A stretch of 40,399 nt of DNA from Hallerella sp963597395 (GCA_963597395.1 CAVBPX010000019.1:1-40399), one strand, 5' to 3'. Shown: positions 15,359 to 24,169, counted from the first letter of the stretch. Made by a program: numbers and translations. The notes: generated by a model from the sequence alone, not told the origin.

Positions 15359-16542
15359 ACCTGCTTTTTAACCTGGTGGCGGTGCAGCCCATTCACAATG
15401 CGAAGTTTCACGGCGGAGGCTCGTACGGGGAGGTCGTCTTTTTGGCGATTCTCGAAAGACTGTTTGGAGAAAAGGCTTCAAAAGATTTGAATGTGCATCT
15501 TTTTGCGGCGTTCGATGCGGGAAAGTTTTTGGACCCGAAAATCGTCGAAGCCTGTAAAAAGTTCGGCGTTCCCCTGTTTGATATTCGAGAAAAGTCCCCG
15601 CAGCGGATAATTGACGAAAATCAAATTGACACGTTTTATACGCCGCTGTATTCGCTCGAAAAAAAATGGGACGTAAATGTTCCCCGGTATGTTTTTACGT
15701 GGCACGGCGTGCGTGCTCTCGAAATGAAATACAGCCCGCTCGGAATGCGCTTTGCAAGGACGTTCGCGCAAAAGGCGGAAGCGCTAGTGCGCTACCGCGA
15801 CCTGTGGAAAAAGCATTTTTACAAGCCGAAGTATGAGCGGCTCGCGCATCGGATTGCGGAAGGGAAAGCGTTTGCGATTACGGTGAGCGAACACAGCCGC
15901 GCTTCGATCCAAAACTTTTTCCCGGAACTTTCGCACGTGAAGATTCCGGTCTTTTACAGCCCGATGATGGAAGTTGAACCCAAAGGCTCGCTTCCGGCGA
16001 ATGCGCTTCCAAGAAAATATTTTCTCCTGACGAGCGGGGCGCGTTTTGAAAAGAACAATCTTCTCGCGGTAAAGGCTTTTGACGGCCTTGTCGATGCGTT
16101 CCCGGCGCTAGACCCGGAACTGAAAGCCGTCGTCACGGGCGTTCCCTTTCCGAAAGTTTACCTCAAAGGGCTCTTGCATCCAGAGCGCTTTGTCTTTCTC
16201 GATTACGTGGAAGCGGAAGAGCTTGAACTGTTGCACCAAAACGCATATGCGTTCATTTTCCCGTCGCTCAACGAGGGCTTTGGCTATCCACCGATGCAAT
16301 CCATGCGCTATGGCGTTCCGGTAGCGGCAAGCGGCTCCACGTCGATTCCCGAAATTTGCGGAGATGCCGCACTGTATTTTGACCCGTATTCCGAAAGCGA
16401 AATTCGAAACCGGATGATCCAGCTTTTGGACGGCGAAATTCATGCGCTTTATGCGGAGCGGGCTTGTGACCGCTACGAAAAGGTTCGAAAGCGTCAAATT
16501 TCGGACCTGGAAAAAACGGTCCGGTATATTCTGGACTACTGA
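15355..16542 (+). CDS. GT-B glycosyltransferase, GT4-like
   Basis: This 395-residue product has a GT-B fold signature: FHGGGSYGE near the N-terminus, TSGARFEKNN at the start of the C-terminal domain, and the donor-binding motif NEGFGYPPMQSMRYGVPV followed by SIPEICGDAAL. This is the GT4 family arrangement. Start ATG 15355 overlaps the TGA of the preceding gene. The last seven bases overlap the convergent lnt gene. It most likely extends the same glycan as its partner upstream; linkage and sugar are unknown. Confidence 0.88.
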   Translation: MNLLFNLVAVQPIHNAKFHGGGSYGEVVFLAILERLFGEKASKDLNVHLFAAFDAGKFLDPKIVEACKKFGVPLFDIREKSPQRIIDENQIDTFYTPLYSLEKKWDVNVPRYVFTWHGVRALEMKYSPLGMRFARTFAQKAEALVRYRDLWKKHFYKPKYERLAHRIAEGKAFAITVSEHSRASIQNFFPELSHVKIPVFYSPMMEVEPKGSLPANALPRKYFLLTSGARFEKNNLLAVKAFDGLVDAFPALDPELKAVVTGVPFPKVYLKGLLHPERFVFLDYVEAEELELLHQNAYAFIFPSLNEGFGYPPMQSMRYGVPVAASGSTSIPEICGDAALYFDPYSESEIRNRMIQLLDGEIHALYAERACDRYEKVRKRQISDLEKTVRYILDY

Positions 16543-18401
16543 GCGGACCGCTTGCGCGAAAGCCCGAAAAGCGCTATCAGATAGGCGAAGAAAAACCCGA
16601 AAAGCCCGTATTCGACGGCGTCCCCGATGTGGAAGTAGAGCGTATCGCGTGTGCGGAGCGGAATGTTTCGGACGGTGACGCGTTCCGTATAAAGTTCCGT
16701 TTTCAGGTCCTCGTGCCCAAACTGGTCGATGAACGCGGAAATGCCCGTGTTGGTGCATCGGACGGCCGGGTAGCCGCTTTCGATGACCCGGTAGCGGATC
16801 TGGTTCAGGTGCTGCGCCGCGGCTGTGCTTTTTCCGAACCAACCGTCGTTTGTGATATCGACCATCAGACGGGAGCCGTTACGGATGGCGCTCCGGACTT
16901 CCATTCCGTAGATGGTTTCGTAGCAAATAAAGGGGCTCCAAAAGAACGGCTCGAAGACCGGGCGTTCTTTCCCCGGCACAAAGTTCCCTTGCCCGACATC
17001 GACGTAGTTCAAAATGGGAAAGACGTCGTCGAAGGGAAGCCGTTCGCTAAACGGAACGAGGTGCGTTTTGATGTAGCGCGTATAGCCGTGAATGCCCGGT
17101 CTAAAGAGAAATCCGCTGTTGTAGAGGTTCGTAGGCCGCGGAGGTTTGCCGTTTCGGTCGTAGTCAAGCGTCCCGATGAAAAGGCTTGTTTTGGTGTTGC
17201 GAATGCGATTTTCAATCCATTCCTTTTCGAGGTACCGCTTGCGGAGCATGTCCGGAATGGCCGTCTCCGGAAAGACTATCAGGTCCAGATCGTTTGCGTT
17301 CCAGTCGATGCTGTCGTTTGCGAGTGCCCACGTTTTTTGAATGACGGAATTGTAGTAGTCTTTGCTCCACTTGTTTGTCTGCTGGATGTTCGGCTGCACG
17401 ATGGCAACGCGTGGGGATTCCTTCGGGTCGCTCTCAAAAAACGGTTTCGCTTCCGGTTGTGAAAGGACCGCTACGCCGTATCCCCAAAGGCATGCGAGAA
17501 TGACAAAAGGTGTCAAAAAAAGAATTTTTTTGCGGTGCAAAAAGGCAAATGCCACAACCATGTTGCTTCCGATGACAAGCGCCGTGTAGCCAAAAACTCC
17601 GATGAGCGAAAGCGCCTGCAAAAGTTCGAGCTGCTTTCCGAAAACGTATCCGAGATGGCTCCACGGAAAGCTGAAGTCCCCGATGCTCCGCGTCATTTCG
17701 AGGCCCGCGTAAAACAGCGGAAAGAGAACGAGCAAAACGGGAAAACCCTTGACCCGGACGCTTCGCGCCTTGACAAAAACGGCCGCCGCAATGGTGTTGT
17801 AAACGCTAAAGTAGGAAATCAGCAGCACGAGCCCGATAAGAATCAGGACCGCGGGTCCCACGTTCATCACGTTGTAAATCCAGTAGTAGTTGATGACGTT
17901 GTAAAGAAATCCGGACCAGAAGGAGGCAAAAAGGGAGGCCTGCATCCCGGAGCGCAAAAGCACGAGGAACCACGGGACGAGAAACACCAGTGCGCCCGGC
18001 CCGAGAGGCATCGGCGGAAAGGCGAGTGCATAAAGCCCCCAGCCGACACAGCACACAAAAAGCGCCATTCGGGATTCGCGTTCCCGAATTCGGTGAAGGT
18101 TCCATACGGCAAACCGGAAAAGTCCATAGGCGAAGAGCGGAAGAAAGACCGTGCAAATCTGGATGATTCCGACGTGGGATCTTAAAACGTAATCCGCGGC
18201 GAGCGCCAAAAATCCGACGATAAAGTATCCCCAAAAAACTTTTGGAAAATCGGCGCGAATCTTTTTTGAAAACAAAAAGGGAAGCGCGCAAAGGAACGGA
18301 ACCGCCTGGGCCGCAAAAAAGTAAATGCCTTCGACATTTGGGTCGGAATGCACCAGCGAGATGTTCAGAACTATTTGCAGAAAGAGAAAGAAAATTTTCA
18401 T
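16536..18401 (-). CDS. lnt: Apolipoprotein N-acyltransferase with N-terminal extension
   Basis: Lnt adds the third acyl chain to the N-terminal Cys of lipoproteins in the inner membrane. The nitrilase-like catalytic triad is visible as Glu379 (FPETAIP), Lys445 (YIKTHLVPF) and Cys493 (FICYETIYG). About seven helices precede it. At 621 residues it is about 105 longer than the usual 510: the part matching the normal N-terminus starts near residue 115, and the extra stretch holds about three more hydrophobic helices. Upstream rsmI overlaps by four bases (ATGA), so the two are coupled. Several lipoproteins in the window (4351, 19105, 20416, 26597) are candidate substrates. Confidence 0.95.
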   Translation of the reverse strand: MKIFFLFLQIVLNISLVHSDPNVEGIYFFAAQAVPFLCALPFLFSKKIRADFPKVFWGYFIVGFLALAADYVLRSHVGIIQICTVFLPLFAYGLFRFAVWNLHRIRERESRMALFVCCVGWGLYALAFPPMPLGPGALVFLVPWFLVLLRSGMQASLFASFWSGFLYNVINYYWIYNVMNVGPAVLILIGLVLLISYFSVYNTIAAAVFVKARSVRVKGFPVLLVLFPLFYAGLEMTRSIGDFSFPWSHLGYVFGKQLELLQALSLIGVFGYTALVIGSNMVVAFAFLHRKKILFLTPFVILACLWGYGVAVLSQPEAKPFFESDPKESPRVAIVQPNIQQTNKWSKDYYNSVIQKTWALANDSIDWNANDLDLIVFPETAIPDMLRKRYLEKEWIENRIRNTKTSLFIGTLDYDRNGKPPRPTNLYNSGFLFRPGIHGYTRYIKTHLVPFSERLPFDDVFPILNYVDVGQGNFVPGKERPVFEPFFWSPFICYETIYGMEVRSAIRNGSRLMVDITNDGWFGKSTAAAQHLNQIRYRVIESGYPAVRCTNTGISAFIDQFGHEDLKTELYTERVTVRNIPLRTRDTLYFHIGDAVEYGLFGFFFAYLIALFGLSRKRSAQ

Positions 18402-19084
18402 AGGCCGCCTTTTCCTTGCGGATGGAACAGCAGCACGTATTCGCCTTTGGGCTCGCGGGACTTGTAATGTTCGAGCAGTTTTGAGGGCGTCCCGACCAGA
18501 TGTTCCTCGAATTTTTTGGTCAGCTCGCGCATCAGGGCCACCGGAATTTCTCCGAAGACCTGTCGAATCTCGTCGATGAACTTGACTAGATTGTGCGGGC
18601 TTGCGTAAAAGATAAGCGTCGAGTCGGCGGAATCCTTGAGGCGTTCGAGGAGGTGCAAACGCTGGGCGCTCTTTTTGGGCGAAAAGTTCTCAAAGCGGAA
18701 TCGGTCCGTCGGAAGCCCGCTCGAAACGAGGGCGTTGATCATGGCGCACGCTCCCGGAACGCTCCGCACGTCAATTCCTTCTCGGACGCATTCGCGGACA
18801 AGGTTAAAGGCCGGGTCGGCAATTCCCGGAGTTCCCGCATCGCTTACGATGGCAATGTCTCCCTCGTTTTTTAAAAACTCCACGTATTTCGGCGTCACTT
18901 CTTCCTTGTTGAAGTCGTGATAGCTCTCCATTCGGGTATGGATGTCGTAGTGGTCGAACAGAAGCCTCGAATGCCTCGTGTCTTCGGCGAGGACGAGCGG
19001 CACCTCTTTTAAAATGCGGACTGCCCGGTAGGTGATATCTTCGAGGTTCCCGATAGGAGTGGCGACAATGTAGAGTGTGTGCAT
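18398..19084 (-). CDS. rsmI: 16S rRNA (cytidine-2'-O)-methyltransferase
   Basis: RsmI methylates the 2'-hydroxyl of C1402 in 16S rRNA using S-adenosylmethionine. The 228-residue product has the family start LYIVATPIGNLEDITYRA, then LAEDTRHSRLL, SDAGTPGIADP, VPGACAMINAL and SGLPTDRF, all in order. It is shorter than many homologues (about 280 residues) because the C-terminal extension is missing. It is followed directly by lnt with an ATGA overlap. The start ATG 19084 has a hexamer 7 nt upstream and no ribosome site. Confidence 0.96.
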   Translation of the reverse strand: MHTLYIVATPIGNLEDITYRAVRILKEVPLVLAEDTRHSRLLFDHYDIHTRMESYHDFNKEEVTPKYVEFLKNEGDIAIVSDAGTPGIADPAFNLVRECVREGIDVRSVPGACAMINALVSSGLPTDRFRFENFSPKKSAQRLHLLERLKDSADSTLIFYASPHNLVKFIDEIRQVFGEIPVALMRELTKKFEEHLVGTPSKLLEHYKSREPKGEYVLLFHPQGKGGL

Positions 19085-19091
19085 ATTTTTG

Positions 19092-19097
19092 AAGTTA
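19092..19097 (-). promoter_or_regulatory. rsmI -10-like hexamer TAACTT
   Basis: On the minus strand it lies 7 nt before the rsmI ATG. It is the weakest match among the start-proximal hexamers. Confidence 0.35.
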
Positions 19098-19104
19098 GCA
19101 AAAG

Positions 19105-19647
19105 TTAAAAGTCCGAGCGGAGCGTGTTGTCGGCCGGGACGTTTTTAAGAAGCGACTGCCGAAGCCTTGCGGCGAGTTTCGTGTGAATCATGTCGGCTCG
19201 ATCCTGCACGTAGCCCTTGCGGTAAAGTCCATACCAAAAAAGGCGCGGATGTTCCTCTTCAAAAAACTGGGCCTTTTCGATGATGACGCCTTCGCACAAA
19301 AGTTCGGACGAAAGCGAAATTTCCAGATCGCTTTCCCGGGGCATTGCAGGCCAGAGAGGCGCCAAAACAAGAACCCCCAGGTACCACGGGCTTGCAAAAC
19401 GCTCTTCGACGCGACCTTCAAACGAAAGTCCCAGACGGCAACCTTCCGGAATAGCCTCCCGAACCGCTTCTCCGTAAAAATCCGAAAGGCTTTTTGGAAA
19501 CTCGGCCGTTTCGCCGTTTTCCTTTGCCGAAAAGGAAATGCTTTCCGCGTCGCGTTCCGAGCCTTCGCCCGAAAAATCCCTGTGGTAAAGTGCGGGAGCA
19601 CAGGCGGAGAACAAAAGAACGGTCAAAATGCAAAGGAAAAGTTTCAC
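19105..19647 (-). CDS. Hypothetical lipoprotein
   Basis: With a GTG start at 19647 the product has 180 residues and a compact lipoprotein signal (KLFLCILTVLLFSAC, Cys near residue 16). An alternative ATG at 19680 would add 11 residues and would overlap, base for base, the start codon of the divergent lpxH gene, so GTG is preferred. After the Cys comes a polar linker and then a domain with SDFYGEAVREAIPEG and a hydrophobic patch (WYLGVLVLAPLWPAM). I recognise no family. It is likely anchored to the outer membrane. The C-terminal part is rich in charged residues and has no transmembrane helix beyond the patch. The gap to rsmI is 20 bp. Confidence 0.75.
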   Translation of the reverse strand: MKLFLCILTVLLFSACAPALYHRDFSGEGSERDAESISFSAKENGETAEFPKSLSDFYGEAVREAIPEGCRLGLSFEGRVEERFASPWYLGVLVLAPLWPAMPRESDLEISLSSELLCEGVIIEKAQFFEEEHPRLFWYGLYRKGYVQDRADMIHTKLAARLRQSLLKNVPADNTLRSDF

Positions 19648-19665
19648 GCCTAAAAGATAGATTTT

Positions 19666-19671
19666 TACATT
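19666..19671 (+). promoter_or_regulatory. lpxH -10-like hexamer TACATT
   Basis: It lies 7 nt before ATG 19679, with no Shine-Dalgarno in the gap. It heads the lpxH-to-amidohydrolase operon. Confidence 0.5.
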
Positions 19672-19678
19672 TTCACAC

Positions 19679-20419
19679 ATGCAGTCCCTGCCGGCATATT
19701 TCTTTTCCGACGCCCATCTCGGCGCAAATCCTCCGGGTTCCATTTCCGGGCGCGAAGAAATGCTCGTCGAATTTTTGAAAGGCCTTGCGGGAAAGGCGTC
19801 CCACGTTTTTCTTGTGGGCGACCTGTTCGAGTTTTGGTACGAATACCGGCATTACGTTGCCCGCGGACACTTTCCGCTTTACCGCGCGCTGGGAGATCTT
19901 GTGGATTCGGGCGCAAAGGTGCACTATCTGATGGGAAACCACGACTTTGCTCTCGGGGATTTTTTTCCGAAGGAATTGGGCGTACAGGTGCACCGCGAAT
20001 TTGTGACGGAACCGATTCAGGGACATCGGATTTTTTTGATGCACGGGGACGGCGTTCCGAAAAGCGATAGCGGCTACCGCTTTGCGCGAAAAATTATTGA
20101 CGCGCGGATTTCAAGGTCTCTTTTTCGAAAGATTCATCCTGACTTGGGAATGGACATTGCGCACTTCGTCGGAAGTTCTAGCCGCAAGGCCGGAAAGGAC
20201 AGACCCATTCACATTGAGGAATATCTCGAAGCGGCGAGCGTCAAAATGCGTAAAAACGGTTGCGACATTTGCGTTCACGGCCACCATCACATTTCGGGAA
20301 TTTGGAATGTGCCCGAGGGAAAGGTCGTTTCGCCGGGACAGTGGCTTTACCGACTGGAATATGCAAAAATGGAAAACGGCGAAATTGAATTATCTGGATT
20401 GACAAAGGATATTTTATGA
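19679..20419 (+). CDS. lpxH: UDP-2,3-diacylglucosamine diphosphatase-like phosphoesterase
   Basis: LpxH hydrolyses UDP-2,3-diacylglucosamine to lipid X and UMP in lipid A synthesis at the inner membrane. The 246-residue product has all metallophosphoesterase motifs: SDAHLG (Asp11, His13), VGDLFEFW (Asp48), GNHDF (Asn87, His88), MHGDG and HGHHH. Length and motif spacing fit the LpxH family. It is the first gene of a tight operon: it overlaps the small lipoprotein gene by four bases. The start codon is fixed by the conserved SDAHLG position. Confidence 0.9.
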   Translation: MQSLPAYFFSDAHLGANPPGSISGREEMLVEFLKGLAGKASHVFLVGDLFEFWYEYRHYVARGHFPLYRALGDLVDSGAKVHYLMGNHDFALGDFFPKELGVQVHREFVTEPIQGHRIFLMHGDGVPKSDSGYRFARKIIDARISRSLFRKIHPDLGMDIAHFVGSSSRKAGKDRPIHIEEYLEAASVKMRKNGCDICVHGHHHISGIWNVPEGKVVSPGQWLYRLEYAKMENGEIELSGLTKDIL

Positions 20420-20622
20420 TGCGTGCTCTACTTTTTCTTTTCGTTGCGGCGGTTCTCTTCGCCTGTTCCTATACGGATGCGGAACGGGAGATTGCGCAAA
20501 AAGAGGCCGAAGTCAAAGCGTTGACGGCAAAAATCGACAGTGCAAAGGCCGTTCTCGACAGTGTTCAAAAGGCGGAGATGGAACTTCGCCGTGAGCTGGA
20601 TTCGCTGGACATGAGCCGCTGA
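20416..20622 (+). CDS. Small coiled-coil lipoprotein
   Basis: This 68-residue protein has a lipoprotein signal (MMRALLFLFVAAVLFAC; Cys17) and then a single charged helix with heptad-like spacing (EIAQKEAEVKALTAKIDSAK). Lpp-type outer-membrane lipoproteins have this layout, but here the C-terminus is DMSR, so no terminal Lys is available for peptidoglycan linkage. Start ATG 20416 overlaps the lpxH stop; an in-frame ATG at 20419 is an alternative. Its stop overlaps the next start (TGATG). Function is unknown; a structural envelope role is inferred. Confidence 0.85.
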   Translation: MMRALLFLFVAAVLFACSYTDAEREIAQKEAEVKALTAKIDSAKAVLDSVQKAEMELRRELDSLDMSR

Positions 20623-21296
20623 TGCGCGCAATTTTCCTTTTTGTCCTTTCGCTTTGCTTTCTCTTTCTTTCTGCGGCGTTCGGAACTTCCGCCTATGAGT
20701 ACGTTTTTGCACAAACGTTTGAGCCGAAAATTTTTTCCTTTGCGGGGTGGGGCGTCCTCGGATTTTTTATTCTTCGAATCGTGCTATTGTTTTTAAACCG
20801 GAACCTGGATTTTTTTGACACTTTTTGTCACGAACTGAATCACACGCTTTTTGCGCTCCTTTCGTTTTATAAGATTGAATCGTTTTTTGCCCATGCGGAA
20901 AAGGGCGGAAACGTCACGTTTCGCGGAGAGGTAAATCCGGTGATTGCCCTTGCGCCGTATTCGTTTCCCCTGTTCGCCTTTTTTACGTCGCTTATTTCGT
21001 TTATTCTGATTCCGCAGGCAAGGACGGTCGCCCAGGTCCTTGTCGGATTCTTTCTTGCGTTTCACGTGGGAAGCGTTTTGCGGAACGCGCGTCCGCGCCA
21101 GACGGATTTGCAGCTTTACGGCTACCTCTTTTCGTATTCCGCCGTCATCTTTTTTAATTTGTTCTGGATTCCGTTCATTCTTTTGACGAGCGTCTTTGGA
21201 ATTGACGGCGGCCTCGGCTGGTGCAAATCGGGCCTTTCGGTGGCCGCGGACCGGATCTTTTCTTTGTGGAGGCTTGTATGCAGCGCATGGGTTTGA
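20622..21296 (+). CDS. M50B-like membrane metalloprotease candidate
   Basis: This 224-residue membrane protein has about six hydrophobic segments. A zinc-protease-like HExxH occurs as FCHELNHTLFALL (His70, Glu71, His74) and is followed by VTFRGEVNPVIALAPY, which resembles the layout of M50B-like families where the glycine-rich strand and NP-containing segment follow the HExxH helix. Proteolytic activity and substrate are not shown. A conserved Asp for the third ligand was not identified. The gene overlaps the small lipoprotein gene by one base and the amidohydrolase by 19, so it belongs to the lpxH operon. Confidence 0.75.
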   Translation: MRAIFLFVLSLCFLFLSAAFGTSAYEYVFAQTFEPKIFSFAGWGVLGFFILRIVLLFLNRNLDFFDTFCHELNHTLFALLSFYKIESFFAHAEKGGNVTFRGEVNPVIALAPYSFPLFAFFTSLISFILIPQARTVAQVLVGFFLAFHVGSVLRNARPRQTDLQLYGYLFSYSAVIFFNLFWIPFILLTSVFGIDGGLGWCKSGLSVAADRIFSLWRLVCSAWV

Positions 21297-22525
21297 AGTC
21301 GGTACTTCTCGACGGCGAGCGAAAGGACATTTTGATTTCGAACGGGACTTTTGAAAGAATCGCTCCTGTGGGGACGCTTTGCCTTGAGCCTTCGGACAAA
21401 ATAATCGACTGTTCGCATTTTGCGATTGTCCCCGCCTTTTACAACACGCACACGCATGCCGCGATGACGTTTTGTCGGGGACTTTCGGACGACGTCGCTC
21501 TGGACGTTTGGCTGCGGAAGTACATCTGGCCGAGAGAGGCAAGGCTTACGCCCGAGGACGTGTATGCGGCTTCCCGCTACGCGATTCTCGAAATGATTCG
21601 CTCCGGGACCGTCTTTTTTGCCGACATGTATTGGCACAGAACCGAGACGATTCGGGCCGCGGAAGAACTTGGCGTGCGGGCTTCGATAGGGGTCACCTTT
21701 GCCGATTCGCTCAAACCGGATACGGAAGAAAACTTGCGGTTTATCGAAGAGAACGCTCCCAAAATGACGGGCCGCGTCCGGCTTGCCGTGGCGCCTCATG
21801 CAATATACACGAATACGGCCGAGTGTTTGCGTTTGGCCGGGGAATGCGCACAAAGGTTCGGGCTTCCGCTGCACGTCCATTTGGCGGAAACGGCGGGCGA
21901 AGAAATCCGGAGCGTCACACCGACCGGCGGACTTTCCCCGGTGGAATTTTTGGAAAGTCTCGGACTGCTTTCGGAGCGGACCGTGGCCGCCCACCTGGTG
22001 CATGTTTCGGACCGCGACCTGGATATTTTGGCCGCGAAAAAAGTGACGTGCGCCCACAATCCGTGTTCCAATATGAAGCTTTCGAGCGGAACGTTTCGCA
22101 TTCGGCCGTTCCTTGACCGCGACATTCGCGTTTCGCTCGGAACGGACGGCGCCGCTTCGAACAACAACCTGGACATGTGCGAAGAAATGAAGTTCGCATC
22201 GCTTCTCGCCAAGATGACCTCCGGCGACCCGACGACGCTTTCGGCGAAGGAAACTCTCAAAATGGCGACGCAAAACGGAGCGGAAGCCTTTGGAATCCAT
22301 GCAGGGAAAGTATCCGAGGGGTTCCTTGCCGACGCGCTCCTTTTGAACCTGGACGCTCCCTGCTTTGCCACGGGCGACGTGGTTTCGAACCTGGTATATG
22401 CGGCCAATTCGACCGTCATCGACACGGTCATTTGCAACGGAAAAATTCTGATGGAAAACCGGAAGATTCCGGGCGAAGAGGAAATTTCGCGCGAGTTCCG
22501 CAAGCGCTTTTCGCAAGGCCTTTAA
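21278..22525 (+). CDS. Amidohydrolase, SAH/MTA deaminase type
   Basis: The 415-residue product matches the amidohydrolase subgroup that deaminates S-adenosylhomocysteine or methylthioadenosine. Metal ligands appear as NTHTH, PLHVHLAET and GTDGAASNNNLDM, and the motif AHNPCSNMKLSSG is characteristic of this subgroup. It would act in the cytoplasm in recycling of methyl-donor by-products; other N-containing rings cannot be excluded. Start ATG 21278 is chosen because GGAGG (21268-21272) lies 5 nt before it; ATG 21287 is possible. It overlaps the preceding gene by 19 bases and closes the lpxH operon before gtrA. Confidence 0.9.
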   Translation: MQRMGLKSVLLDGERKDILISNGTFERIAPVGTLCLEPSDKIIDCSHFAIVPAFYNTHTHAAMTFCRGLSDDVALDVWLRKYIWPREARLTPEDVYAASRYAILEMIRSGTVFFADMYWHRTETIRAAEELGVRASIGVTFADSLKPDTEENLRFIEENAPKMTGRVRLAVAPHAIYTNTAECLRLAGECAQRFGLPLHVHLAETAGEEIRSVTPTGGLSPVEFLESLGLLSERTVAAHLVHVSDRDLDILAAKKVTCAHNPCSNMKLSSGTFRIRPFLDRDIRVSLGTDGAASNNNLDMCEEMKFASLLAKMTSGDPTTLSAKETLKMATQNGAEAFGIHAGKVSEGFLADALLLNLDAPCFATGDVVSNLVYAANSTVIDTVICNGKILMENRKIPGEEEISREFRKRFSQGL

Positions 22526-22543
22526 AAAGTTCGGGAAAGTCGA

Positions 22544-22930
22544 ATGCTCCACTTTATCAAATACAATCTGATAGGCATTGTCAACACGCTGATTACCTTG
22601 GGCGTTGTTTGGATTTTGTACGAAATTTTTGAGTGGAACCTGGAACTTTCGAACTTTCTCGGATTTGTCGCGGGCGGCGTCAACTCGTATTGGATGAACC
22701 GCTGCTTAAACTTTAAAAGCAAAAACAAAAAGGGCCGCGAAGCGGTGCGCTTTGTCGTTGTCTTTTTGTGCGCCTATCTGGTGAATTTGTTTGTACTGGA
22801 ATCTCTCAAAAACGCACTCCCGTCGGCGGGGGAGTTTTTGAGCGCGGGATTCCTTGCAAACGTATGCGCAAACGCCGTCTATGTGGTGGTGAGCTTTTTG
22901 CTTTACCGTTACTTTGTATTTAAAGCCTAA
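22544..22930 (+). CDS. GtrA-family membrane protein
   Basis: This 128-residue protein has four transmembrane helices and the family signatures FIKYNLIGIVNTLI near the start and NSYWMNRCLNF between helices two and three. GtrA proteins are thought to help move undecaprenyl-linked sugars across the inner membrane for glycan modification. It follows the amidohydrolase by 18 bp with a GGGAAAG ribosome site and overlaps the convergent sufS by four bases. No partner glycosyltransferase lies directly next to it. Confidence 0.9.
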   Translation: MLHFIKYNLIGIVNTLITLGVVWILYEIFEWNLELSNFLGFVAGGVNSYWMNRCLNFKSKNKKGREAVRFVVVFLCAYLVNLFVLESLKNALPSAGEFLSAGFLANVCANAVYVVVSFLLYRYFVFKA

Positions 22931-24162
22931 GCCTTGAAAATTTTGTTTACGCGGAGAAGTCCGCTTATAAGCTGGTCAATTTCGCGCTTTGTGGTGTAGG
23001 CCCCGAAGCTCGCGCGGATGGTCGCCGGCACGTTAAACCGGTCCATGACCGGCTCTGCGCAGTGATGCCCGCTGCGAACGGCAACGCTGCTTTCGTCGAG
23101 AAGGGCCGCAGCGTCATGAGGATGTACCCCGTTGAGGACAAAACTGTAGAGCGCACCGCGCTTTTTCGGATTTCCCAGAATGCGGAGTCCCGGAACTTCG
23201 GCAAGGCGCTCCTTGGCGTAGTCGGAAATTTCCTTTTCGTGGGCGTAGATTGCCTCGATTCCCACGGAGTTTATCCAGTCAACCGCGGCTCCGAGCCCGA
23301 TGACTTCCGCAATGGGAGGCGTCCCCGCTTCAAAGCGGTCTGGCGGCAGCGCGAACGTCGTCTTTTCGAACGTGACATGGTCAATCATTTCGCCGCCGCC
23401 CTGCATGGGGGGCATTTTTTCGAGAAGTTCGTATTTACCGTAAAGAACGCCGATGCCCGTCGGCCCATACATCTTGTGCCCGGAAAAGGCGAGAAAATCG
23501 CAGTCGAGATCCTGTACGTTGATTTTGACGTGGGGAGCGCTCTGTGCCGCATCGACTAGTATCTTGATTTGCGGGTCAAGGCTCCGAACCGTTCGGATGA
23601 TTTCGCGGACGGGATTTTCGGTGCCGATGGTGTTGCTGATGTGCGTCACCGCGACGACTTTCGTTTTGCCGGGGACTATCAGCTGCGGGATCTTTTCGAG
23701 CTCAAGTTCGCCAGCATCGTTTACGGGAATGACCTTGAGCGTTGTGCCGCGCACCTTTCCGAGAAGCTGCCACGGGACAATGTTTGCATGATGCTCGAGT
23801 GAGCTGATAAGAACTTCATCGCCGGGCCTTAAAAATTCAAGTCCGTAGCTCCATGCCGCAAGGTTGATGCTGTCTGTCGTTCCGCGGGTAAAGACGACCT
23901 CGCTTTCGCTTTTTGCGCCGATAAAGTTCGCCACTTTTTTACGCGCCGATTCGTAGGCGTCCGTCGTCTGCGCCGTCATGCCGTAGATGCCGCGCTTGAC
24001 CGAGCTGTAGTGCTTGCGGTAAAAGTCGTCCATGGCGTTGATGACCGCCTCTGGCTTTTGCGCCGTCGCGGTGCTGTCGAGGTAAGCGAACGGCGGATTG
24101 TCCCTGTCGTGCAGGGCGAGGACGGGGAACTGCTTTCGAATTTCATCGACATTGTAATTCAT
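22927..24162 (-). CDS. sufS: Cysteine desulfurase, SufS type
   Basis: SufS removes sulfur from cysteine, using pyridoxal phosphate, to feed iron-sulfur cluster assembly. The 411-residue product has AYLDSTATAQKP at the substrate end, SLEHHANIVPW, the PLP lysine in SGHKMYGPTG, and the active-site cysteine in RSGHHCAEPVM, all typical of group II desulfurases. No other suf gene is adjacent, and no SufE/SufU gene is seen in the window. The start ATG 24162 has a hexamer 7 nt upstream and a repeat element 23 bp upstream. Confidence 0.96.
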   Translation of the reverse strand: MNYNVDEIRKQFPVLALHDRDNPPFAYLDSTATAQKPEAVINAMDDFYRKHYSSVKRGIYGMTAQTTDAYESARKKVANFIGAKSESEVVFTRGTTDSINLAAWSYGLEFLRPGDEVLISSLEHHANIVPWQLLGKVRGTTLKVIPVNDAGELELEKIPQLIVPGKTKVVAVTHISNTIGTENPVREIIRTVRSLDPQIKILVDAAQSAPHVKINVQDLDCDFLAFSGHKMYGPTGIGVLYGKYELLEKMPPMQGGGEMIDHVTFEKTTFALPPDRFEAGTPPIAEVIGLGAAVDWINSVGIEAIYAHEKEISDYAKERLAEVPGLRILGNPKKRGALYSFVLNGVHPHDAAALLDESSVAVRSGHHCAEPVMDRFNVPATIRASFGAYTTKREIDQLISGLLRVNKIFKA

Positions 24163-24169
24163 GGGAAAG

